A model generated the notes under the pieces. The model searched no databases, was not told where the DNA came from, and was given only the letters and a program-made list of their open reading frames with translations. Below are positions 1-7,202 of a DNA stretch of 64,000 bases, one piece after another. How positions within the stretch are numbered: the stretch's first letter is position 1; each line of letters begins with the position of its first letter. The stretch is taken from the NCBI RefSeq assembly GCF_000950575.1, contig NZ_CP011005.1, positions 682,001-746,000 on the forward strand, read 5' to 3'. This DNA is from Psychromicrobium lacuslunae. GTDB taxonomy: Bacteria > Actinomycetota > Actinomycetes > Actinomycetales > Micrococcaceae. The position numbers and the translations under genes are program-made.

Positions 1-234
1 TGCTTCCCGGCTACCGCCTGGCGGAATTGCTGACCGAGGTGCTGGGAAGCGGCCTATTGTGCAAGTGGGCTAAATCAGCGGCTACCGCTTGGCAGCGATC
101 CGCTTCTGAAGCTGACTGATCACCGTCGCTTAGGGTGTGTTTGGTTCTCTAAGCCCGGCGTTCCGTGAGACAATGATCTAACGACCCGGTTGGGTCCGTG
201 AATGATCTGCCACTACCTGGTTGGTGATTGCTTG
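1..234. other. unassigned upstream region at window edge
   Basis: No gene is recognised here. One plus-strand frame is open from base 3 to a TGA at 117-119 (39 codons, containing the stretch YRLAELLTEVLG) and could be the 3' end of a gene lying outside the window, but it is too short to assign. The rest appears to be the upstream region of sigA. Confidence 0.3.
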
Positions 235-253
235 AGATTCCTTTGAGGAATCT

Positions 254-280
254 GGGAACAAGCAGGACGTTTCTGTAGTT
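254..280 (+). promoter_or_regulatory. candidate SigR/SigH-type (disulfide/heat stress) promoter of sigA
   Basis: GGGAAC at 254-259 is followed after exactly 18 nt by GTT at 278-280. This fits the GGAAT/C-N18-GTT pattern recognised by the SigR/SigH group of ECF sigma factors in actinobacteria. A perfect 8-bp hairpin (235-253, AGATTCCT / AGGAATCT, 3-nt loop) abuts it upstream. A separate TTGACA at 331-336 may belong to a housekeeping promoter, but no convincing -10 follows. In Streptomyces the principal sigma gene hrdB is known to have a SigR-dependent promoter, so the arrangement is plausible; its use here is inferred. Confidence 0.5.
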
Positions 281-393
281 CTATCTATAGACCCTTCAGG
301 TGGTGATCGCCGATTTAAGTGATCACGGACTTGACAGGGTCATAGTGGTGTTACGCGCAGGTGGCACCACAGAGAGCAGCAGAAAGGTACTCA

Positions 394-1770
394 GTGTCTC
401 CAACCGCACGTAAGGCCAGCACAGCCACCGTGAGCGCTACCCCCGAAGAACCTGCCAAGAAGCAGACGACAACTCGAACCAGCAATGCGCCGAAGGCTCT
501 TGTCACTCCGGCCGGACGGAAGCCCGCGGGCAAGGTAGTTCCCGTCGAGGAAGCCCCGGAGAAACTCACTCCGGCGAAGAAACGTGCCGCAACCGCAGCG
601 GCTAAGAAAACCACTGCCGACACCGAAACCCCTAAGGCCACCCGAGGCCGTAAGCCAAAGGCTGATTCGGAGAGCGAAGAGGCCGAGGTCAAGGTAGAGG
701 ATCTCGAAGTCAGTGAAGAGACTGAGGAACCGGAAGAAGTAACCGAAGAGGGCCTCGCAGAAGTCGCTGAAGTTGCTGAAGAAGCGACGGGCTCGGGTTT
801 TGTTTATTCAGACGCCGACGATGACGATGCGCCGGTCCAGCAGGTAATGTCGGCGGGTGCCACCGCTGACCCGGTCAAGGACTACCTGAAGCAGATCGGT
901 AAAGTGGCGTTGCTCAATGCGGAGCAAGAAGTCGACCTGGCGCTACGCATCGAGGCGGGCCTGTACGCTGAAGAAAAGCTGGCCGCCGATGACGGCAAAA
1001 TTGCCGAGAAGCTCAAGCGCGAATACCAGTGGGTTATCCATGATGGAAAGCGCGCCAAGAACCATCTGCTGGAGGCCAATCTCCGACTCGTGGTTTCGCT
1101 GGCCAAGCGTTACACGGGCCGCGGCATGCTTTTCTTGGACCTTATCCAGGAAGGTAACCTGGGCCTGATCCGTGCCGTCGAGAAGTTTGACTACACCAAG
1201 GGCTTCAAGTTCTCGACCTACGCCACCTGGTGGATCCGTCAGGCCATCACTCGGGCGATGGCTGATCAAGCTCGGACCATTCGTATTCCGGTGCACATGG
1301 TCGAAGTGATCAATAAGCTCGCCAGGGTGCAGCGCCAGATGCTGCAGGACCTGGGCCGTGAACCAACGCCGGAAGAGCTGGCCCTGGAGCTCGATATGAC
1401 CCCTGAGAAGGTGGTCGAGGTGCAGAAGTACGGTCGAGAGCCGATTTCCTTGCACACGCCGCTGGGTGAGGATGGCGACTCTGAATTCGGCGATCTGATC
1501 GAGGACTCGGAAGCCGTGGTTCCTGCCGACGCGGTGAGCTTCACCCTGCTCCAGGAGCAACTCCACTCGGTACTCGACACGCTTTCCGAGCGTGAAGCTG
1601 GCGTGGTCGCAATGCGTTTCGGGCTCACCGACGGGCAGCCGAAGACTTTAGACGAAATCGGCAAGGTTTACGGCGTCACTCGCGAACGAATCCGACAGAT
1701 CGAATCGAAGACCATGTCGAAGCTACGGCATCCTTCGCGTTCGCAGGTACTGCGCGACTACCTCGACTAA
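394..1770 (+). CDS. sigA: RNA polymerase principal sigma factor SigA (RpoD/HrdB)
   Basis: Primary sigma-70 factor directing housekeeping transcription. The N-terminal third is a low-complexity Ala/Lys then Glu-rich tail typical of actinobacterial SigA. Region 1.2 follows ([11 protein letters not shown]), then the nearly invariant region 2 ([49 protein letters not shown]), region 3, and region 4 with its helix-turn-helix ([20 protein letters not shown]). The frame is open from GTG 361, but GTG 394 is preferred because AGAAAGG lies about 7 nt upstream; this gives 458 aa. A strong hairpin terminator follows at 1888-1937. Identification is secure; only the start is uncertain. Confidence 0.97.
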   Translation: MSPTARKASTATVSATPEEPAKKQTTTRTSNAPKALVTPAGRKPAGKVVPVEEAPEKLTPAKKRAATAAAKKTTADTETPKATRGRKPKADSESEEAEVKVEDLEVSEETEEPEEVTEEGLAEVAEVAEEATGSGFVYSDADDDDAPVQQVMSAGATADPVKDYLKQIGKVALLNAEQEVDLALRIEAGLYAEEKLAADDGKIAEKLKREYQWVIHDGKRAKNHLLEANLRLVVSLAKRYTGRGMLFLDLIQEGNLGLIRAVEKFDYTKGFKFSTYATWWIRQAITRAMADQARTIRIPVHMVEVINKLARVQRQMLQDLGREPTPEELALELDMTPEKVVEVQKYGREPISLHTPLGEDGDSEFGDLIEDSEAVVPADAVSFTLLQEQLHSVLDTLSEREAGVVAMRFGLTDGQPKTLDEIGKVYGVTRERIRQIESKTMSKLRHPSRSQVLRDYLD

Positions 1771-1810
1771 AGCGAAAAGGTTTCCGTCCTACTTCGCCGC
1801 CCCGGTGCCT

Positions 1811-1876
1811 GAGTTCGCGGTTTAGTCTCGGATTCGCTAGTAATTACTAGCGAATCCGAGAGGGAACGCCGAACTC
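1811..1876. repeat. 66-bp palindromic intergenic repeat, family A copy 1
   Basis: A long imperfect palindrome whose outer arms are GAGTTCGCGG and its approximate inverse ending GAACTC. The inner arms CTCGGATTCGCTAGTAA and TTACTAGCGAATCCGAG form an almost perfect hairpin. Related copies lie at 16030-16083 (inverted) and 51119-51184. It sits just after the sigA stop and before the main terminator. Confidence 0.85.
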
Positions 1877-1887
1877 AACGGGAACGT

Positions 1888-1937
1888 CTTAAATGGCTGA
1901 GGCCCACACCAAGCGGTGTGGGCCTCAGCCATTTAAG
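1888..1937. terminator. strong bidirectional hairpin terminator
   Basis: A perfect 23-bp stem with a 4-nt AAGC loop (arms 1888-1910 and 1915-1937; core GGCTGAGGCCCACACC) lies between the convergent sigA and DUF7455 genes. The outer AAATGG/CCATTT ends supply an A-tract before and a T-tract after the stem on either strand, so it can terminate both transcripts. Confidence 0.9.
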
Positions 1938-1939
1938 CT

Positions 1940-2164
1940 CTAGTCGTCTACTAGCACTGGATCCTTTTCCAGCAGCCGGGAGGTCTCATCATGCCATTCC
2001 GAGGAAAGTGGCTTGAGCGTTGCTTCCACGGCGCGGGCGTGGTGTCCGCAGAAAAGTAATTCCCCACCGGAGGATTCCAATACAACTCGGACGTAGGCCT
2101 GAGCGCCACAGCGGTCGCATCGGTCTAGTGCATTGAGTTCACGACTTACGGTTGCGGTTGTCAT
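1940..2164 (-). CDS. DUF7455 family small protein
   Basis: A 74-aa protein of unknown function from a small actinobacterial family often found beside sigA. It has a probable metal-binding pattern, CDRCGAQA near residue 16 followed by LFCGHHAR near residue 38 (CxxC plus CxxH), suggesting a small zinc-ribbon fold; this is inferred. The start is well supported by GAGGAGG 6 nt upstream of the ATG. It converges on sigA across the 1888-1937 terminator and is divergent from parE. Confidence 0.85.
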   Translation of the reverse strand: MTTATVSRELNALDRCDRCGAQAYVRVVLESSGGELLFCGHHARAVEATLKPLSSEWHDETSRLLEKDPVLVDD

Positions 2165-2334
2165 GATTGTCCTCCTCTTAACTCTTCATGTGGTGCGATA
2201 TACCAATACAACCATTATTCGTGGCAAAACCGTCCCAGGCTGGCCATCCTTTCGCTCTGCGCGTATTGCAATTTGATAACCCTCTTGAGCGTCAGAGGAG
2301 TATTCGATGGCCCTCCCCGGTGAAACAGGGCTCT

Positions 2335-2555
2335 CGATGGGGCAAACTGTCCCTGCCCATCGAAACACCTCATTCGCCGGGCTCTGCTGGGGCCCTCAGC
2401 GTGGGGCCCGAAGTTCGGGGCCCTCGGAATGGGGCCACGCGTTCAGGGGACCCGCGGCGAGGCACGAGCTGTGGGGAGAACGTGGGGATAGCGTCTATCT
2501 TCCTCCCGAACTCCGGTCGTACCTCCCGAAGTTCGGGGCCCTCGGAAGATAGACT
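2335..2555 (+). repeat. about 220-bp GC-rich repeat element, family C copy 1, ending in the parE promoter
   Basis: This fills most of the 397-nt gap before parE. It is clearly homologous to 54945-55165: both begin TGGGGCAAAC, share GCGAGGNACGAGCT and GGGGATAGCG cores, and contain two internal copies of TTCGGGG...CCCTCG (here near 2413 and 2531). The last six bases, TAGACT (2550-2555), form a -10 box 6 nt before the GTG of parE. No real coding sequence is apparent in it. The remainder of the gap (2165-2334) holds only the DUF7455 leader. Confidence 0.85.
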
Positions 2556-2561
2556 TATGCG

Positions 2562-4673
2562 GTGGCTCAGCAGAATTCGGACTATAACGCGCGGCACCTT
2601 TCTGTCCTCGAAGGCTTAGAAGCGGTCCGCAAGCGGCCTGGCATGTATATCGGCTCCACCGACTCCCGGGGCTTAATGCACTGTCTTTGGGAGATCATCG
2701 ATAACTCGGTTGATGAGGCCTTGGCTGGCTTCGGACAGAACATTAAGGTAATCCTGCACAAGGACAATTCAGTCGAGGTGCATGACGACGGTCGTGGCAT
2801 TCCGGTCGATATCGAACCTAAGACCGGCTTGAGCGGCCTCGAAGTGGTGATGACCAAACTGCATGCCGGCGGTAAGTTCGGCGGTTCTTCCTACGCTGCC
2901 TCTGGTGGTCTGCATGGCGTCGGCGCCTCGGTGGTCAATGCACTATCGTCCCGACTGGACGTGCAGGTAGATCGCGGCGGCAAAACCTACCAAATGTCTT
3001 TTCGGCGCGGCGAGCCAGGCATTTTCAAGGACGCTGGAAAGAACCTCAGCCCGACCGCGGTCTTTGAACCTTTTGTGTCGAAATCGGTGCTCGAGGTTGT
3101 TGGCAGCACAAAGCGCGGCGTCACCGGCACCAGGACCCGATACTGGGCGGACCGCCAGATCTTTACCGCTGACGCCAAATTCTCCTATGACGATTTGATC
3201 TCCCGAGCTCGACAGACCTCGTTTTTGGTGCCCGGACTTAAAATCACCATCCGCGATGAACGAGGTTTGGCCGGCACTCCCGGTGAAAGCGGCCCGCACG
3301 AAGAGGTTTTCCACCATGATGGTGGTATTTCGGAGTTCGTCGATTTCCTCGCTGCTGATGCGCCGGTGACAGATATTTGGCGCCTGCACGGCACCTCCAG
3401 TTTCAAAGAAACCGTGCCGATGCTGGATGCCAACGGTCATATGGCCTCCACCGAAGTGCAGCGTGACTGTGAAGTAGATATTGCCTTGCGCTGGGGGATT
3501 GGCTACGACACCACGATGCGCAGCTTCGTGAACATTATTGCCACCCCCAAAGGCGGCCGACACCAAGAAGGCTTCGAGCAAGCGCTGCTAAAAACCTTCC
3601 GCAAGGTCGTTGAAGCAAATGCTCGAAAGCTCAAGGCCGGTAATGACAAAATCGAGAAAGATGACGTTCTGGCTGGTCTCACCGCGGTGCTAACCGTGCG
3701 TCTGGCGGAACCTCAGTTTGAGGGACAGACCAAAGAGGTGCTCGGCACGCCCGCGGTGCGTGCCATCGTCGCCAAGGTGGTGGAGCAGGAAATCACCGCG
3801 AAACTCACTTCGAGCAATCGAAATGACAAAGCGCAGTCCGCCCTGCTGCTAGAAAAAGTTGTTTCGGAGATGAAATCGCGAATCTCCGCCCGGGTGCATA
3901 AGGAAACTCAGCGTCGTAAGAATGCGCTGGAGACCTCGTCACTGCCCGCTAAACTGGCCGACTGCCGTTCCGATGATGTGGCACGCACCGAACTATTCAT
4001 CGTCGAGGGTGATAGTGCCCTGGGCACGGCACGGCTAGCCCGTTCCTCGGATTTTCAGGCGCTGTTGCCGATTCGCGGCAAAATTCTGAATGTGCAAAAG
4101 GCCTCGGTGGGGGACATGCTCTCCAACGCCGAATGCGCGGCCTTAATCCAGGTGGTGGGTGCCGGTTCGGGCCGGTCCTTTGACCTAGAAGCTGCCCGTT
4201 ACGGCAAGGTGATCCTGATGACCGATGCCGACGTCGACGGCGCGCACATCCGCACCCTGCTGCTTACTCTGTTCTTCCGCTATATGCGACCGATGATTGA
4301 CGCGGGGCGGGTTTTCGCCGCGGTGCCGCCACTGCACCGGGTCGAGGTGATCAACCCGGGTCAGAAGGCTAACGAACTGATTTACACCTACTCCGAGCAG
4401 GAATTAAAAACCCTGCTGGCCGGATTACAGAAGAATGGCAAACGCTACAAGGAGCCTATTCAGCGGTATAAGGGCCTGGGCGAGATGGACGCGGATCAGC
4501 TAGCCGAAACCACGATGGACCCGCGGCATCGCACCTTGCGACGGGTTACCGCTGAAAACGCCGCGATGGCGGAAACCACTTTCGAACTATTGATGGGTTC
4601 GGATGTCGCGCCGCGCAAGGAGTTCATCATTGCCGGTGCTGCCGATCTGGATCCCGAACGTATCGACGCGTGA
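2562..4673 (+). CDS. parE: DNA topoisomerase IV subunit B (type IIA topoisomerase ATPase/Toprim subunit)
   Basis: ATP-hydrolysing subunit of a type IIA topoisomerase that decatenates or relaxes DNA together with ParC. The 703-aa protein has the GHKL ATPase domain (EIIDNSVDEA, DDGRGIPV, GLHGVGASVVNAL), the transducer domain, then Toprim (EGDSALGTAR, PIRGKILNV, MTDADVDGAH) and the C-terminal QRYKGLGEMD signature. ParE rather than GyrB is chosen because actinobacterial gyrBA lies at the origin, while a second pair lies near sigA, as here with parC at 16087-18687. The start is GTG 2562, with TAGACT six bases upstream and no Shine-Dalgarno, so the mRNA is probably leaderless. Confidence 0.93.
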   Translation: MAQQNSDYNARHLSVLEGLEAVRKRPGMYIGSTDSRGLMHCLWEIIDNSVDEALAGFGQNIKVILHKDNSVEVHDDGRGIPVDIEPKTGLSGLEVVMTKLHAGGKFGGSSYAASGGLHGVGASVVNALSSRLDVQVDRGGKTYQMSFRRGEPGIFKDAGKNLSPTAVFEPFVSKSVLEVVGSTKRGVTGTRTRYWADRQIFTADAKFSYDDLISRARQTSFLVPGLKITIRDERGLAGTPGESGPHEEVFHHDGGISEFVDFLAADAPVTDIWRLHGTSSFKETVPMLDANGHMASTEVQRDCEVDIALRWGIGYDTTMRSFVNIIATPKGGRHQEGFEQALLKTFRKVVEANARKLKAGNDKIEKDDVLAGLTAVLTVRLAEPQFEGQTKEVLGTPAVRAIVAKVVEQEITAKLTSSNRNDKAQSALLLEKVVSEMKSRISARVHKETQRRKNALETSSLPAKLADCRSDDVARTELFIVEGDSALGTARLARSSDFQALLPIRGKILNVQKASVGDMLSNAECAALIQVVGAGSGRSFDLEAARYGKVILMTDADVDGAHIRTLLLTLFFRYMRPMIDAGRVFAAVPPLHRVEVINPGQKANELIYTYSEQELKTLLAGLQKNGKRYKEPIQRYKGLGEMDADQLAETTMDPRHRTLRRVTAENAAMAETTFELLMGSDVAPRKEFIIAGAADLDPERIDA

Positions 4674-4723
4674 GGTCGAGAGCTGCGAGCCAGCCGGGGC
4701 AGACAGCAGTCCAGACGTCGTTG

Positions 4724-5446
4724 CTAGCTTCGGGCCAGTACGATCAGCTCGCGGTTCCCGGCCACCGGCTCTCGCTGCCAGCCGCCATAGATCTGTTCAA
4801 CGCTGAAACCAGCGGCTTCTAGATCGGCGGTCAATCGTTCCGCGCTGCGGAAGACTAAAGCGCTGCTCTGGGTTTCGGTGGAACCGTCGGGCAGAATGCG
4901 GTACTCGGTGAGGTTTACCAAGCCATCGGCGACCGGTTCGGATTCCAGCCAGGATTCCAGCAGGTAGCCATCGGAGAGTTGTTGGGTTTCCCTGGTCTGT
5001 TCTGGGTTCCAGGTTTCCCACGCTCTGGCCTCCGGGTTCCTCGAGTCGAAGGCGAGTCGCCCGCCGGGGCGTAGCGCGCGATGCAGGTCACGCAGGGTTT
5101 GCTGCCAGCCGGCCTGGTCAGTGATGTGCTGTGCGACATGCGCAGTCATTACAGCGCTATCGAAGGCTAGCTCAGGGATTTGCGCCGAAGTGCCTTCGAT
5201 CCAGGTCACCTGCTCAGCCCCGGGCTTCCGGCGTGCGGCGGCCAAAGCTCCGCTATCCGGATCGACACCGTACACTTGGTGGCCAGCCGCGGCCAGTGCC
5301 AGCGTCAAACGTCCGGTCCCGCAGCCGAGGTCGAGTACTCGGCTGGCCGACTGCTGATTGACGAACTCGAGAAAGAAGTCATCGTCCGCAGCCCACAGGT
5401 TCTGGGCGTCATAGAGTTCAGCGAGTTGTTCGTCGTTGGTTGCCAT
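4724..5446 (-). CDS. class I SAM-dependent methyltransferase
   Basis: A 240-aa Rossmann-fold methyltransferase. It has the SAM-binding motif I VLDLGCGTGRLTLALA near residue 36, an acidic motif II residue in VYGVDPD, and the post-core LRPGGRLAFDSRNP. The substrate cannot be predicted. On the minus strand a TAGACT box (5453-5458) sits 6 nt before the ATG with no Shine-Dalgarno, indicating a leaderless transcript. It converges on parE. Confidence 0.85.
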   Translation of the reverse strand: MATNDEQLAELYDAQNLWAADDDFFLEFVNQQSASRVLDLGCGTGRLTLALAAAGHQVYGVDPDSGALAAARRKPGAEQVTWIEGTSAQIPELAFDSAVMTAHVAQHITDQAGWQQTLRDLHRALRPGGRLAFDSRNPEARAWETWNPEQTRETQQLSDGYLLESWLESEPVADGLVNLTEYRILPDGSTETQSSALVFRSAERLTADLEAAGFSVEQIYGGWQREPVAGNRELIVLARS

Positions 5447-5647
5447 CTGACCAGTCTAAGCAGCAGTGGGTTGAGTCTCCGCTGACTATTGACCCGGGTT
5501 ACTTTATTGTTCGGTAGCTGACTTAGTGATTCGCCACTGACGGCGTGCTAACGAGCAAAAAACCGGCAAGAAGCGGAAGCGTGAGCAGAGAACTGAACAC
5601 TTTACGAAGAATAAACACTCATGCCCCTAGGCTAAAGTGATAAGAAA

Positions 5648-5665
5648 TCTCAAATTAATTTGAGA
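5648..5665. promoter_or_regulatory. perfect 18-bp AT-rich palindrome
   Basis: TCTCAAATTAATTTGAGA is self-complementary. It lies in the 246-nt gap between the stop of the M56 peptidase gene and the start of the methyltransferase gene, both on the minus strand. It could be an operator, or a terminator of the M56 operon since TTTCTTATC follows on the minus strand. The rest of the gap (5447-5647) shows nothing else recognisable. Confidence 0.45.
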
Positions 5666-5692
5666 GAGTAAATCTACCGCATTTGAATATTT

Positions 5693-6685
5693 TTACCAGA
5701 GTGTCGGCAGCACTAAGAGTGCGGTGGGTGCGGCCAGTAGCAGGGCCGAAAGGAGTAAGATCCCAGCCCGGCCGATTTGGCCCAGTGGGGGTTGCGGATG
5801 CAGTAAGCGCTCAAGTCGTGCCGCGGTTGCGTCCTCGGGGGCCGGTAGCACATTGTCCGGGGTGGCGTTAGACGGAGTTAGACCAGCCTTTCCTGCAAGA
5901 GGCGGTTCGGTATCTAAGCTGGTGGTGCCCGAGGCGACCAAGGCGATGGAACGAACCAAAGTTGGTTCCGCGACCACCCGAAGTGCCGCATCATCGGCCA
6001 GCATTTCGATCAGTTCATTGACTGAGCGTTGCGCCAGCTTTGAGGTGGGGAGCCACGGCAATGCGGATTTCCAGGCTGCAAAGGCCCAGAGCAACAGGTG
6101 GTGGCGTTGTAAAAGATGGGTGTTCTCGTGGGTGAGTACCGCTTGCAGTTCCTGGGATGAAAGCAAGTTTAGAAGCCCGTCCGAAAGCACTGTCACCGAG
6201 CGTGCGCCGCCAGGCAGGCAGTAGGCCACCGGCGCTGCGTGATTAATCACCACCGTGCCGGGTTGTTCTGCGGGGGAGGAAAGCAGCAGCAATAGTTCTC
6301 GGTGGCGGCGACGTTGCCGGGCGATTCTGAAATAGGTTAGGGCCAGGGTGAAAAGCAGATGGGCTCCAAGCAGTGCGGCCGCACTGAGCGCGAAAGCATG
6401 CCAGAACAAGAGGCCCTCAACGGAGCCATTGAGAAAAACGATCCGAAACAGTCGCTCCAGTGCGGACAGCAGATTGTCTCCTAAAGGAGCCAGTCCCCAC
6501 GTCAGCATGGCGCCGATCATCGACAGGCCGCCGGCCAAGCCGATTGCTTGCCAAAGAATCATCGCGGTGGCTGGGGAGCGGCGCGGCCAGCGGGCCCGAG
6601 AGAGCAGTATTGGGGCAGGCCAAGCAAGGATGACGGCGAGTGCGGCTAGTGCCCAGGCGGTAATGGTGAGCGGGTCGGTGCCCAT
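5693..6685 (-). CDS. M56-family (BlaR1-like) membrane metallopeptidase
   Basis: Integral-membrane zinc peptidase of the BlaR1/MecR1 family. It is 330 aa with several hydrophobic segments, an HENTH zinc site (HExxH type) at residues 186-190, and a downstream Glu in NELIEMLADDA that can supply the third ligand. It lacks the long extracellular penicillin-sensor domain of BlaR1, so the inducing signal is unlikely to be a beta-lactam. The gene follows the BlaI-type repressor by 11 nt in the same operon. By analogy it would cleave or inactivate that repressor; this is inferred. Confidence 0.88.
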   Translation of the reverse strand: MGTDPLTITAWALAALAVILAWPAPILLSRARWPRRSPATAMILWQAIGLAGGLSMIGAMLTWGLAPLGDNLLSALERLFRIVFLNGSVEGLLFWHAFALSAAALLGAHLLFTLALTYFRIARQRRRHRELLLLLSSPAEQPGTVVINHAAPVAYCLPGGARSVTVLSDGLLNLLSSQELQAVLTHENTHLLQRHHLLLWAFAAWKSALPWLPTSKLAQRSVNELIEMLADDAALRVVAEPTLVRSIALVASGTTSLDTEPPLAGKAGLTPSNATPDNVLPAPEDATAARLERLLHPQPPLGQIGRAGILLLSALLLAAPTALLVLPTLW

Positions 6686-6696
6686 GAACTAGCAGT

Positions 6697-7068
6697 CTAG
6701 TCCTGAGTGTGGCCTAAAAGCTTGCGCAGCGCCTCGGCTTCGTCTGCCGAAACTGAGCCGATGAAGCGAGCTAAAACAGCTTCCCGATCCGGAGCTGAAC
6801 CTAGTACCTCATGCATTAGCTCGGCGGTATGTTCTTCTCTGCTGGTGACCGAGCGGTAGCGGTGCGGGCGGATGTCGCGTTCACGCTCCACTAGACCCTT
6901 TTTCTCCAGCCGTGAGAGCACGGTCAGCACGGTGGTGACCGCAAGTTCTTTGCCATGCGAGGCGGTGGATTGAGTGAGCAGATCGCGCAGTTCATTGGCA
7001 GTCAACGGGGCTGGCTGTTGCCAGAGCAGATCCATCACTGAGCGCTCCAGGTCACCAAGCGTTGCCAT
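6697..7068 (-). CDS. BlaI/MecI/CopY-family transcriptional repressor
   Basis: A 123-aa winged-helix repressor. The N-terminal DNA-binding part (LGDLERSVMDLLW, TVLTVLSRLEKKGLVERE) is characteristic of the Penicillinase_R family, and the C-terminal half is the dimerisation helix. AAAGGAC precedes the ATG by 6 nt. It is transcribed with the M56 peptidase and divergently from cydABDC. The 131-nt intergenic region carries three BlaI-like palindromes, so both autoregulation and control of cytochrome bd are likely. Confidence 0.92.
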   Translation of the reverse strand: MATLGDLERSVMDLLWQQPAPLTANELRDLLTQSTASHGKELAVTTVLTVLSRLEKKGLVERERDIRPHRYRSVTSREEHTAELMHEVLGSAPDREAVLARFIGSVSADEAEALRKLLGHTQD

Positions 7069-7130
7069 ACCAGTCCTTTTATCCAGCAGAAAGTTTTCTA
7101 GAACTTCAAGGATAGCCTCTAAAGGCCAGT

Positions 7131-7191
7131 TTCTACAATCCGTAGAAAACGTTCTACACTGTGTAGAAGAAGAGTTCTACACGACGTAGAA
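7131..7191. promoter_or_regulatory. three BlaI-type operators in the blaI-cydA intergenic region
   Basis: Three 17-bp sites lie in a row. TTCTACAATCCGTAGAA (7131-7147) and TTCTACACGACGTAGAA (7175-7191) are near-palindromes, and TTCTACACTGTGTAGAA (7152-7168) is a perfect palindrome. They are spaced 21 and 23 bp apart, about two helical turns. The third overlaps the cydA ribosome-binding site (AAGGGAG, 7192-7198). Half-sites CTAC/GTAG with a TACA/TGTA core match what BlaI/MecI/CopY proteins bind. A degenerate TTCTAGAA at 7096-7103 may be a fourth. Confidence 0.85.
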
Positions 7192-7202
7192 AAGGGAGCA
7201 TG

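Noticed and set aside
943-1566. Long minus-strand frame inside sigA, and similar frames opposite parE, parC, acnA and others
   Set aside because: Shadow frames created by codon bias of high-G+C genes; the opposite strand encodes unmistakable conserved proteins.
2188-2619. Open frames on both strands across the region upstream of parE
   Set aside because: They lie inside the GC-rich repeat element, have repeat-biased composition and no recognisable protein family; the homologous DNA at 54945-55165 does not preserve the frames.
2562-4673. Assignment as GyrB and of 16087-18687 as GyrA
   Set aside because: Sequence alone does not fully separate the two, but the pair lies near sigA rather than near dnaA/recF, which fits topoisomerase IV in this group.
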